In this document: positions 1 to 8,147 of the stretch, one piece after another | Layout: each line of letters begins with the position of its first letter | Numbering within the stretch: position 1 is the stretch's first letter | Assembly (NCBI GenBank): GCA_002839675.1 | Contig: PGYM01000002.1 | Coordinates: forward strand, 538,111-602,110 | Source of the DNA: Methanomicrobiales archaeon HGW-Methanomicrobiales-1 | GTDB lineage: Archaea; Halobacteriota; Methanomicrobia; Methanomicrobiales; Methanospirillaceae | DNA: 64,000 nt | Reading direction: 5' to 3' | Position numbers and translations under genes: made by a program | The notes under the pieces: generated by a model | What the model saw: the letters and a program-made list of their open reading frames with translations, nothing else | Told to the model about the DNA's origin: nothing | The model's database searches: none

Positions 1-176
1 TAAACTGGCCCTTAGGCCCTGCATGCTTTAAAGCTGGAGAAGTTACCGCCCCATTGCATATTTCAGACGGAACCCCTGATTCCATTCCGGCACGAAACTG
101 ACGGAGTAAACTACAGTAAATGTCCAGATTACCGGGCAATTGTCGGAAACCAAAAAGTTCCACAAAAAAGTGTTTT

Positions 177-1613
177 TCACGCGAATGAAAATGTCTCAGG
201 AATCAGCGTTTGCAAATCGACGACAACTGCCAGTGCCGGTGTCGGGTTCACATTCATCTGTTTCTGGAACTTGGTCTGGGACTGCCAGGTACCGGCATTG
301 ATGCCGAGCACGCCCCGGTAGGTCGTGATGCCCTTGATATGGACATGGCCGGTATGCAGGATCTCGGGCAGCGGATCGATGATCATACGGTCGATCTTTC
401 CTGCAGCAATGGGTGTCCTGCGCCCATAGGCCGGTGCCAGGTGGCGGCGCTGGAGCATCTCCTGCATCATCTGCCCGCTCTGCTCATAGGATGCCCCGGG
501 GATCAGCCCGATCATGTCATCGATCGATCGCCCGTGATACATCAGCACCCGCACGCCCTGCAGGTTGACCAGCGCCGGGTTTTCGACGAGCACGCAGTTG
601 TCGGGGAAATTTTTAATGAATGCATCCGGCAGTACCGGTTGCGGCTCTGCGCCACGGACCACATCGTGGTTGCCCGGCGATATAATGATCTTCATCCGCG
701 AGGGAAGCTTGCGCATCATGGCGCCGAACGCCTCGTACTGCTCGTAGATGTTTTTTATGGTCAGTTCGCTTTCCTGCCCGGGATAGATACCGATACCATC
801 TACAAGGTCACCGGCAATCAGGAGGTAGGAAAAATCCGAATCCGCAAGCCAGTCGGAGAACCGGTCCCAGCTCTCCTGCAGGAAAGTGTCACTGCCCACA
901 TGGACATCAGAGATTAAAACCGCCTTTCCCGGCTCTTCGCTCTTGAACGGGGTGTTGTCGATACGGATATCCGGGCGGTAGAGGAGCTCGGCAAAGAAAA
1001 GTTTTCCGTCGCTGGAGAGTTTGCCCTTCACCCCGATTACTTCATCATGGATGATCCGCTCGGCATCGGAAAAGACCGGGCGATCCTTCCTGAAGAGCAC
1101 GGGAATATTTGCCGAGATGTCCTCGATCTCGGCGATCCGGTGCCCGTTGGTCGTGGTTTTGACTTCCGTGACCATACCGATAATGGTGCATTCTTCCTGC
1201 CGGTACCGGTTGGAACGCGTCAGGGCCTCTATGGGCATAGTGCTGCACCGGCTCCGGATCATTCCCCCCAGCCGGGTGTAACGGTCGCGGAAATAATGGA
1301 GGTAATCTCCGGTACCGTTTATGGGTCCTGATGTCCCGGCAGAACCGCTGACCACTTCTACTGCAGGATCGGTAAGAAACCGGGTTCCGTCCCGGGTAAC
1401 ATTCATACCGGGGATGTGTTGCGCCGAGACCACGATTGCATGGTCCGGCACTCCTGCAATGATGCGCCCGATCAGCTCGGGCTCACCCTGCTCCAGGATG
1501 TACCGCACCACATCGGGATGTACCTGCAGCCGTGCCTCTAAAAAAGCGAGCGTGATCTGCTGTACATCGAGCATGGATAGTATATCGTCCACTGAGAAAA
1601 TATAGGATGCCAT
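177..1613 (-). CDS. polB: DNA polymerase II (PolD) small subunit DP1
   Basis: The 478-residue product is the exonuclease subunit of the archaeal replicative family-D polymerase and would work with the large subunit DP2, which is not in this window. An N-terminal part with an OB-like region (about residues 130-220) is followed by a calcineurin-type phosphoesterase domain. The domain shows the metal-binding series ISDVHVGS near 235, AGDLVDG near 270, SPGNHD near 315, YHGRSIDD near 360 and HTGHVHIKG near 425. All of the usual phosphoesterase motifs are present, so 3'-5' exonuclease activity is expected. Length matches short euryarchaeal DP1 proteins. It is transcribed away from the LysE-type gene. 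Confidence 0.93.
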   Translation of the reverse strand: MASYIFSVDDILSMLDVQQITLAFLEARLQVHPDVVRYILEQGEPELIGRIIAGVPDHAIVVSAQHIPGMNVTRDGTRFLTDPAVEVVSGSAGTSGPINGTGDYLHYFRDRYTRLGGMIRSRCSTMPIEALTRSNRYRQEECTIIGMVTEVKTTTNGHRIAEIEDISANIPVLFRKDRPVFSDAERIIHDEVIGVKGKLSSDGKLFFAELLYRPDIRIDNTPFKSEEPGKAVLISDVHVGSDTFLQESWDRFSDWLADSDFSYLLIAGDLVDGIGIYPGQESELTIKNIYEQYEAFGAMMRKLPSRMKIIISPGNHDVVRGAEPQPVLPDAFIKNFPDNCVLVENPALVNLQGVRVLMYHGRSIDDMIGLIPGASYEQSGQMMQEMLQRRHLAPAYGRRTPIAAGKIDRMIIDPLPEILHTGHVHIKGITTYRGVLGINAGTWQSQTKFQKQMNVNPTPALAVVVDLQTLIPETFSFA

Positions 1614-1710
1614 TGCGTCATCCCGGACATGCCACCAACCTCTTTTTCGGGGGATTTATTTCTCTTTCCCGCACACGTTATCATATTCTTGTGATCACGT
1701 AAGAGCACTC

Positions 1711-2328
1711 ATGTATGACGTTCTCCAGACATTTCTTCTTGGGTTGGTAATCGGTCTCACCGGTGCCCTGGCACCGGGGCCAACCCTGGTTGCCACGATC
1801 AATGCCTCGATAGCCGGTGACTGGAAGATCGGCCCGAAGGTGACCGTGGGCCATATGATCGCCGAGAGTGTCATTTTTCTCCTGATTGTCCTGGGGTTTG
1901 CAACCCTCGCCCTTCCTTACACAACAGCAATTGCGGCGATTGGCGGTATTGCCCTGATCGTATTCGGGGCACTTACGATAGCGGGAAGCCGGGGGGCATC
2001 CTTACATGGCCCGGTAACAGGGACGGTCAATAATCCGTATATCGCCGGTCTTGTCACCAGTGCGGCAAACCCCTATTTCTGGATCTGGTGGCTCACCATC
2101 GGCAGTGCCATGGTGATTGCCGGGCTTGCCGGAGGGATAGCGCTTGCCGCTGTTTTCATGGCGGGGCACTGGTGTGCTGACCTCGGATGGTACACGTTCG
2201 TATCAGCGGGCATTTCACGGGGGAGGACATTCCTTTCCGATCTCTCGTACCGGAGGATAATGGGAGTATGTGGTGTATTTCTTATCCTGTTCGGGGCGTA
2301 CTATCTCTCATCACTGTTCCTGCGCTGA
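1711..2328 (+). CDS. LysE-family exporter
   Basis: This 205-residue integral membrane protein looks like a LysE/RhtB-type translocator, a family that exports amino acids or other small solutes. The N-terminus shows the family signature around LTGALAPGPTLVATINASI (residues 15-33), and about six hydrophobic segments follow, including a W-rich NPYFWIWW motif near residue 125 typical of archaeal members. Length is normal for the family. The gene is followed after 57 bases by the signal peptidase, with no obvious functional link. The substrate cannot be told from sequence. Confidence 0.8.
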   Translation: MYDVLQTFLLGLVIGLTGALAPGPTLVATINASIAGDWKIGPKVTVGHMIAESVIFLLIVLGFATLALPYTTAIAAIGGIALIVFGALTIAGSRGASLHGPVTGTVNNPYIAGLVTSAANPYFWIWWLTIGSAMVIAGLAGGIALAAVFMAGHWCADLGWYTFVSAGISRGRTFLSDLSYRRIMGVCGVFLILFGAYYLSSLFLR

Positions 2329-2385
2329 TCGCAGGAAAGACCGGTGCGCTATATTAACAAAAAATCCCATACAGTGTAGCAAGAG

Positions 2386-3339
2386 ATGGCAGACAAGGAC
2401 AAATCCCGGGATATCCGAACGTTGATCAACCAGTTCCGGACAAGCGATCACTGGGCGGTATCCCTTGCCCGCGATCTGCTCTGGGTGGTAGGGGTTGTCG
2501 GCTGTATCGCCATCGCCCTCTTTTTAATCTGCGGAACCTGGCCTGCGGTCGTCACGATCGAGTCCGGGAGTATGATTCCCAACATGAATATCGGGGATCT
2601 CGTTGTTGTTGTCCAGAAAGACCGGTTCGGCGATCTCCAGACATGGGACGACGGGATGAAATCCGGGTATAAGAAATTCGGTGATTATGGTGACGTGATC
2701 ATCTACCGCCCGAACGGTGCCACTGACATGTGGGCATCGGTTGGCCTGCTACCACTTTCACAAGCCCAACACCCCATCATTCACCGCGCCATGACGTGGG
2801 TGGATAGCGGAAAACCACTTCCCATGTATCTCAATATCTACCGGGGAACCGTCACACCCACAGGCTATCTCCCGCTCACCGTTAGCGGGGAGACTTCTTC
2901 GGGACTGCGGATCTTCACCCCCCCGGGGACTACTGGTATCCTGCCCAATTACACGACGGGTTCCCGCGATGTGATCATACCGCCACAACTCGGGAACTAT
3001 GTCCTGCCGGCCGATGCAATTGTCAGGAACTCAGGGTACGTCTGGGATACGGAGACCGTGACAACGTATGGTGGCTATATCACCAAGGGGGATAACAACA
3101 ATTTCAGCGACGAGGGGTACCTGGCCTTTGCGAGTATCGGTGAAATTGAACCCGTACAGAAAGACTGGGTTGTCGGCAAGGCGCTCTTCACCGTGCCCTA
3201 TGTAGGACTGCTCCCGCTTCATATCGGGGAAGTGATCATTGTTGTCATCATCATCATGGTCCTCCATGAACTCTACCTCCGCAGGAAGGAAGAAACCCCT
3301 GCAAAACCGCAGAAAAAGAGCGGGAAGAAACAGCGGTGA
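2386..3339 (+). CDS. Signal peptidase I, archaeal/ER type (S26B)
   Basis: The enzyme removes signal peptides from exported proteins. A membrane anchor spans about residues 31-50. The catalytic serine is in ESGSM (Ser62), the general base is the histidine of HRAM (His133), as in archaeal and eukaryotic Sec11-type enzymes rather than the bacterial lysine, and a conserved acidic motif KGDNN lies near residue 235. A second hydrophobic helix sits near the C-terminus (about 270-292), followed by a lysine-rich tail. About 100 residues separate HRAM from KGDNN, which is long for this family and suggests an extra surface domain. The gene ends 11 bases before the first CofH gene, so the two may be cotranscribed. 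Confidence 0.9.
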   Translation: MADKDKSRDIRTLINQFRTSDHWAVSLARDLLWVVGVVGCIAIALFLICGTWPAVVTIESGSMIPNMNIGDLVVVVQKDRFGDLQTWDDGMKSGYKKFGDYGDVIIYRPNGATDMWASVGLLPLSQAQHPIIHRAMTWVDSGKPLPMYLNIYRGTVTPTGYLPLTVSGETSSGLRIFTPPGTTGILPNYTTGSRDVIIPPQLGNYVLPADAIVRNSGYVWDTETVTTYGGYITKGDNNNFSDEGYLAFASIGEIEPVQKDWVVGKALFTVPYVGLLPLHIGEVIIVVIIIMVLHELYLRRKEETPAKPQKKSGKKQR

Positions 3340-3350
3340 GGTGAGAGACA

Positions 3351-4436
3351 ATGACAAACGTATCAACCCTTTTATCCGATGTACTGGGTGGCCACCGGCT
3401 CACCGGGACGGAAGCAGAACTCCTCCTGGATGCCCGGGGTTCCGACATCCTCGCGATCACGGCGGCCGCTGATGAGATGCGGGAACGCCGGGTCGGGGAT
3501 ACCGTAACTTACGTGCGGAACCAGAACCTGCACGTGACCAATATCTGCAAGAATCTCTGCGGGTTCTGCGGTTTTGGCCGGAAAGTAACTGACGAGGGGG
3601 CATACTGTCATGACAAGGCGGGAATCCAGGTACAGGCAAAGCTCGCGTACGAGCGGAACGTGACCGAGATTTGCCTGCTATCGGGCGTGCACCCCGGTTT
3701 CACGCTGGACACGTTTGTCGACCTGATCCACTGGGTGCATGAGGCAGCTCCCGGCGTCCACGTCCACGCGTTCAGCCCGGACGAGGTAGCTCACGCAGCA
3801 CACCGGGGAAAAATCACCTCCCCGGAAGTACTCGCCCGACTCAAACAGGAGGGGCTCGGTACTATTCAGGGTACCGCCGCCGAGATTCTCGTCGATTCCG
3901 TCCGGCAGGTTATCTGCCCCCGTAAGGTCCCGACTGCTGACTGGGTCCGGATCATCAAAGAGGCGCACGGCATTGGCCTCCGGTCAACAGCGACGATCAT
4001 GTACGGGTCGTACGAAACTTCGAGGGACCAGATCGAGCATCTCGACATACTTAGGAATATACAGGACGAAACGCACGGGTTTACCGAGCTGGTCACCCTC
4101 CCCTTTGTCCACACCAACACGCCGCTCTACCAGCAGGGAATTGCACGGGCCGGTCCAACGGGCAGAGAAGATCTCCTCATGATCGCGGTATCCCGGCTCT
4201 TCCTGGATAATTTCACCAATATCCAGGTGGCATGGGGCAAGGTCGGGCTCAAGATGACCCAGCTTGCCCTCTTGTCCGGTGCGAACGATCTCGCAGGAAC
4301 CATGTTCACCGATGACGTGACCGGCGATGCCGGGGCATCCGGTTCGGATTATCTCGACCCGAAGGATATGGACCGGATCGTCACCGATATCGGCAGGAAA
4401 CTCCGACAGCGAACTACCCTGTATGAATACGTGTGA
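3351..4436 (+). CDS. cofH: CofH, F420 precursor (FO) synthase subunit 2, copy 1
   Basis: CofH is a radical-SAM enzyme that joins a tyrosine-derived radical to 5-amino-6-ribitylaminouracil; with CofG it makes FO, the chromophore of coenzyme F420. The 361-residue protein carries the CX3CX2C cluster motif in NICKNLCGFCGF (Cys66, Cys70, Cys73). The assignment to CofH rather than CofG rests on the N-terminal half of about 60 residues before the cluster and the HVTN(I/L)C context shared with the second copy at 4907. Length is typical. The start follows a GGTGAG ribosome site that overlaps the signal peptidase stop. CofG is not in the window. Confidence 0.88.
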   Translation: MTNVSTLLSDVLGGHRLTGTEAELLLDARGSDILAITAAADEMRERRVGDTVTYVRNQNLHVTNICKNLCGFCGFGRKVTDEGAYCHDKAGIQVQAKLAYERNVTEICLLSGVHPGFTLDTFVDLIHWVHEAAPGVHVHAFSPDEVAHAAHRGKITSPEVLARLKQEGLGTIQGTAAEILVDSVRQVICPRKVPTADWVRIIKEAHGIGLRSTATIMYGSYETSRDQIEHLDILRNIQDETHGFTELVTLPFVHTNTPLYQQGIARAGPTGREDLLMIAVSRLFLDNFTNIQVAWGKVGLKMTQLALLSGANDLAGTMFTDDVTGDAGASGSDYLDPKDMDRIVTDIGRKLRQRTTLYEYV

Positions 4437-4502
4437 AGTTCGCAACAAAAACCGGTCTGGATGACCGGCAGGAAAAACGAGTTTTGATCTCTGATTCGTA
4501 TA

Positions 4503-4802
4503 TCAGAGCAGTTCCAGTGCGGCACGCCCGGTCATGCCGTTCTTGATTCCCCGTCCCATGGCTGACCGGTTGGCTTCCTTGACAATCCCTTTTAAGAGAT
4601 CCTCGGTATCGACAATGGACGGGCCGATGGATGGCCTGACTTTTGCGGCCGGGTAACTGAACGAGTCGAGCGCCGCGACATCGAACGCGCCACACCCGAT
4701 CATTCCCACATCCGTCTTGATCGCGACAAGGTTCGCCGGGCCAAGGGGGATAATAAACCCTTCAGCCACTTTTCTGGTCAATTTAACGTTTACCTGCTGC
4801 AT
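4503..4802 (-). CDS. DUF1805 domain protein
   Basis: This 99-residue protein matches the DUF1805 (YunC-like) family by its GPANLVAIKTDVGMIGCGAFDV core (residues 22-43) and its small size. The family has no established biochemical role. The start is supported by an AGGAGA ribosome site just upstream of the ATG. It lies on the opposite strand between the two CofH genes, converging on the first and diverging from the second. A role tied to F420 synthesis would be guesswork from position alone. Confidence 0.75.
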   Translation of the reverse strand: MQQVNVKLTRKVAEGFIIPLGPANLVAIKTDVGMIGCGAFDVAALDSFSYPAAKVRPSIGPSIVDTEDLLKGIVKEANRSAMGRGIKNGMTGRAALELL

Positions 4803-4906
4803 ATTCTCCTGTGATTATGGTTGGCGCGGGGGAATAAGAAACATGCGGCCAGAACGATAAGTTTACTTTTTCACGGGCGCTACACTGGACAACACACACG
4901 GTGCTT

Positions 4907-5995
4907 ATGGCAACTCCTGTCCTTACCCTGCTTGCCGATGTAAAGGCCGGTCACCGGCTTACTGAAAAGGAGGCCCTCTCACTCTTCTCGGCCCGCGACC
5001 GCCAGGTCTGGGATATTGCCGCAACCGCCGATGAGATCCGGAAACAGCGTGCCGGTGAGGCTGTCACGTATGTCCTGAACCAGAACATCAATGTGACCAA
5101 CCTCTGCGTCAATACCTGCGGGTTCTGCGGTTTTTCGAAAAAACCCGGCGACGAGGGGATCTATTTCCACGACAAAACCGAGATCCAGAAGAAAGCGGCA
5201 ATGGCAAAGGCCCGGAGTGTCTCTGAGATCTGCACAGTCAGCGGACTGCATCCTGAATTCACCGCACAATCCTACATCGATGTCTACCGGTGGATCCATG
5301 AAGCTGCACCGGGCGTCCATCTCCACGCGAGCAACCCGATGGAAGTCGCGTACGCGGCAAAAAAAAGCGGTATGAGCACGAAAGAGGTGCTTGTCGCCAT
5401 GAAAGGAGCCGGGCTGGGCTCGATGTGCGGGACAGCAGCCGAGATCCTGGTGGATTCCGTGCGGGATACTATCTGCCGTGAGAAGATCCCGACTGCCGAA
5501 TGGGTACGCATCATCAAAGAGGCACACGGGCTTGGCATTCGCACAACTGCCACCATCATGTACGGCCACTGCGAAAGCGATGCCGATCGCGTGCGCCACC
5601 TCGCGGTCCTGCGGGAGATACAGGATGCCACCCACGGGTTTACCGAGTTTGTGCCGCTCTCGTTCATCCACATGAACACGCCCATCTACCGCGCCGGTCT
5701 CGCCCGGGCGGGAGCAACGGGGAGAGAGGATCTCCTGATGGTGGCTGTTGCACGCCTCTTCTTGGATAACGTTACCAATATCCAGGTCTCGTGGGTAAAA
5801 GAAGGGATCAAGATGGCACAGCTGGGGCTTATTGCCGGCGCCAATGATCTCGGCGGCACCATGTTCGAAGAGAGCATATCCAAAGGCGCAGGTGCGGTCA
5901 ATACCGATTATCTCGATCCCAAAGAGATGCAGCGCGTTGCAGAGGATGTGGGCAGGCCGCTCCGGCGCCGCACGACGCTGTATGAGCTATTGTAG
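4907..5995 (+). CDS. cofH: CofH, F420 precursor (FO) synthase subunit 2, copy 2
   Basis: This second 362-residue radical-SAM protein is collinear with the CofH at 3351 over its whole length, including the TNLCVNTCGFCGF cluster motif (Cys67, Cys71, Cys74), the GTAAEILVDSVR segment, the TATIMYG strand and the TTLYELL tail. I chose the ATG at 4907 rather than the GTG at 4901 because the ATG sits in a CTTATGG context seen at other genes here and begins at the same place as copy 1. The copies have diverged between the conserved motifs, so they are paralogs rather than a recent duplication. One copy may have a changed substrate. Confidence 0.88.
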   Translation: MATPVLTLLADVKAGHRLTEKEALSLFSARDRQVWDIAATADEIRKQRAGEAVTYVLNQNINVTNLCVNTCGFCGFSKKPGDEGIYFHDKTEIQKKAAMAKARSVSEICTVSGLHPEFTAQSYIDVYRWIHEAAPGVHLHASNPMEVAYAAKKSGMSTKEVLVAMKGAGLGSMCGTAAEILVDSVRDTICREKIPTAEWVRIIKEAHGLGIRTTATIMYGHCESDADRVRHLAVLREIQDATHGFTEFVPLSFIHMNTPIYRAGLARAGATGREDLLMVAVARLFLDNVTNIQVSWVKEGIKMAQLGLIAGANDLGGTMFEESISKGAGAVNTDYLDPKEMQRVAEDVGRPLRRRTTLYELL

Positions 5996-6047
5996 CACGT
6001 GAGCAGGTCCGGGCATTCGCTGATTTTCAAAGGAACACGGATTTACC

Positions 6048-6506
6048 ATGCGAAGACACGACCGCGAGATAACCGATCGACCTGAAATGGAATCTCTTCT
6101 CAAGGAAGCGACGGTGTGCAGGCTCGGGTGTGATGATAACGGCAGCCCCTATATTGTTCCGCTGTCGTTTGGTTACCGGGAGGGCGTGATCTATATTCAT
6201 TCCGCTCACGAAGGCCGGAAGATCGCCCTGCTGCAGAAGAACCCGGAATGCTGCATTGAAGTTGATGAATGCATAGGAGTCCTGCCCGATAAAAAACCCT
6301 GCAAATGGGAGATGCACTACCGGAGTGTCATCTGCACGGGAAGAGCTCACTTCGTGACCGATCCTGAAGAGAAGCGGGAAGGACTGGACTGCATCATGCA
6401 ACATTATGGTGCAGAATCACACCCCCTGTCGGAAAAAGATCTGCTGAGTGTCTGTGTGATCAGGGTTGATATATCAGAAATGACGGGAAAAAAATACGGG
6501 TACTGA
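6048..6506 (+). CDS. Pyridoxamine 5'-phosphate oxidase-like flavin-binding protein (NimA type)
   Basis: The 152-residue product resembles the split-barrel FMN or F420-binding proteins annotated as NimA-like or pyridoxamine-phosphate-oxidase-like. Supporting segments are the N-terminal RREITD-type start, LGCDDNGSPYIVPLSFGYREG (about 27-47), the YIHSAHEGRKI strand near 55 and WEMHYRSVICTGRAHFV near 95. Members often act as flavin reductases or detoxify nitroaromatics, but a substrate cannot be assigned. It converges on the FMN flavoprotein at 6512, with only five bases between the stops. Confidence 0.8.
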   Translation: MRRHDREITDRPEMESLLKEATVCRLGCDDNGSPYIVPLSFGYREGVIYIHSAHEGRKIALLQKNPECCIEVDECIGVLPDKKPCKWEMHYRSVICTGRAHFVTDPEEKREGLDCIMQHYGAESHPLSEKDLLSVCVIRVDISEMTGKKYGY

Positions 6507-6511
6507 TTTTT

Positions 6512-7066
6512 TCAGTGATGATCCTTTTTCACCAGGCGGATTATTTTATCCCCGATCTTCTGGGCTTTTTCCACCGCTTCCTTGTCAGCGAGAACTTCGC
6601 CTTCGTGATACCCGTTACCCTTGACGGAGCCTAACGAAGAAAACTCGTGGGTGCTTAAGAATCCTTCCAGCGTCTGGATTGTCCGGTTTGCGCCTTTATT
6701 TGCCTGAACAGCCACAGCGACGCCTTTTTTTCCTGCAAGTTTCCGGTCATGATACAGGGAATACGTGCGGTCGATGAAATTCTTGAGATGACCACAGACA
6801 TCATAGTAATAGGTGGGTGAACCGATTATGAGCACATCGCAGTCGAGTATCTTTTTGGCAATGGCATCCCAGTCATCGTGCTCGATCACGCACCATTTCT
6901 TCTCCTTGCATTTCTCGCAGCCCAGACACGCGTGGATCTTCTTTCCTGCGAGCGAGACGAACTCAGTCTCGAGTCCCGCACCATGACAGCGTTCGAGAAT
7001 GACATTGACCAGATTTGCGGTGTTGCCATCCTTGCGCATGCTTCCTGAAATTCCCAGCACCTTCAT
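6512..7066 (-). CDS. Iron-sulfur flavoprotein (NADPH-dependent FMN reductase family)
   Basis: This 184-residue flavodoxin-fold protein starts with the phosphate-binding loop SGSMRKDGNTA (residues 7-17) and has a compact cysteine motif CLGCEKCKEKKWC (about 48-60), the four-cysteine pattern that holds a [4Fe-4S] cluster in methanogen iron-sulfur flavoproteins. The GSPTYYYDVCGHLKNFIDR segment near residue 83 is the usual second FMN-binding region. The family moves electrons between ferredoxin-like donors and oxygen or peroxide. It is the last gene of a three-gene operon and its start overlaps the previous stop by 4 bases. Confidence 0.85.
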   Translation of the reverse strand: MKVLGISGSMRKDGNTANLVNVILERCHGAGLETEFVSLAGKKIHACLGCEKCKEKKWCVIEHDDWDAIAKKILDCDVLIIGSPTYYYDVCGHLKNFIDRTYSLYHDRKLAGKKGVAVAVQANKGANRTIQTLEGFLSTHEFSSLGSVKGNGYHEGEVLADKEAVEKAQKIGDKIIRLVKKDHH

Positions 7067-7518
7067 ATGTTATCCTTCACGCCCGGGTTCATGATTGTTT
7101 TGGTGGCTGGTAAGAGTCCGAGGTGCCGGAACGCAGAGAGGATCTCGTCTTGCGGATCGCCCGTACGGTAAAAAAGATGGGAAACACAGGTACAGTCACT
7201 GCACCCGAATTTCGGAATACCGCCCTCACCCAACTCGTCGGCAAGCCGGCATTCCAGACGATCACTGGTAACCGCAGAGACCGCGTACACGAGGGAAAAA
7301 CAGGGCGAAGTGTGGAGATAATCCACGTGCCATTTTGGCTGTTTGTCACGCTGTGCAGCAAGCCGGATATGGCGTTCCAGCCGTTTCAAGCCCCCGCTGC
7401 CCAGCGCTGAACCGACATAGCAGTGCCACCCGGGCTGGAAATGGATCTCCCCGAGCGCACCGACCCGGACCGTGCAGCCGGGATTTTTAAAAACAAGACA
7501 GTAAATTCCCTTATCCAT
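7063..7518 (-). CDS. DUF123 family GIY-YIG-like protein
   Basis: This 151-residue protein belongs to the archaeal DUF123 group, a GIY-YIG nuclease-like fold. The N-terminal GIYCLVFKN (residues 4-12) and GWHCYVGSALGSGGLKRLERH (about 30-50) segments correspond to the paired GIY and YIG strands and the conserved arginine helix. WHVDYLH near residue 63 and three cysteines in CSDCTCVSH (about 105-113) are also typical. The biological role is not established; members can be fused to endonuclease III in other archaea, which hints at DNA repair. It overlaps both operon neighbours by 4-8 bases. Confidence 0.75.
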   Translation of the reverse strand: MDKGIYCLVFKNPGCTVRVGALGEIHFQPGWHCYVGSALGSGGLKRLERHIRLAAQRDKQPKWHVDYLHTSPCFSLVYAVSAVTSDRLECRLADELGEGGIPKFGCSDCTCVSHLFYRTGDPQDEILSAFRHLGLLPATKTIMNPGVKDNI

Positions 7519-8113
7519 AGCCGCTCTTGATCAGGCTGAGTGCAGCGGCGATGTGACGGTTCCCGCCGTCTTCCACCGGCTCCCCGTGACCCGGGAAGAG
7601 CCCCTCGACATCCAGCTGCGCGAGGCGTTCGAGCGACCGCTGGAGTTCCGCCCTGCTCCCGCCCGGGAAATCATAGCGTCCGAATGCGCCATCGGTAAAT
7701 ACCGTATCGCCACTGAAGAGAAGCTTCTCATTCTCGTTATACAGGCAGATGCATCCCGGGGTATGGCCAGGGGTATGAATGACGGTGAAATCCCCGATGA
7801 TATCTCCATCTTTTAACATCAGGTCTGGCATAACCCCGGGTGAACGGGCACCAAAGTGCATGGAGAGGTTTTGCGATTCTTCGAGCATCCCACGGGCATC
7901 GCTCCGGTGGATGGCAACCTTGGCCTTGCACATGTGCGCGATCTCTTTAACACGGGCGATGTGATCGAAATGGCAATGAGTAAGGACGATGGTCTCGATC
8001 TGCTCCTTGTAGGGGGCAACTGCCATCGGCATGACCCCGGCATCCACGAGAATATTTCCCACAACATAGGAGTTTCCCCAGACATCCCCGCTTGTCAACC
8101 ACTCGACCTTCAT
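7511..8113 (-). CDS. MBL-fold metallo-hydrolase
   Basis: This 200-residue protein is a glyoxalase-II-like metallo-beta-lactamase-fold hydrolase. The metal-binding motif LTHCHFDHIA is at residues 48-57, a further histidine is in HTPGHTPGC near 113, FSGDTVF near 134 supplies the bridging aspartate, and FPGHGEP near 176 supplies the last histidine. The open frame extends much further upstream, but that part runs antisense through thiC; the ATG at 8113 begins exactly at the fold's first strand (MKVEWL), so I use it. It leads an operon with the two genes below. The substrate is unknown. Confidence 0.85.
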   Translation of the reverse strand: MKVEWLTSGDVWGNSYVVGNILVDAGVMPMAVAPYKEQIETIVLTHCHFDHIARVKEIAHMCKAKVAIHRSDARGMLEESQNLSMHFGARSPGVMPDLMLKDGDIIGDFTVIHTPGHTPGCICLYNENEKLLFSGDTVFTDGAFGRYDFPGGSRAELQRSLERLAQLDVEGLFPGHGEPVEDGGNRHIAAALSLIKSGYG

Positions 8114-8147
8114 GCACAATAATAAGGACTCCGCACAGATGTTTCTT

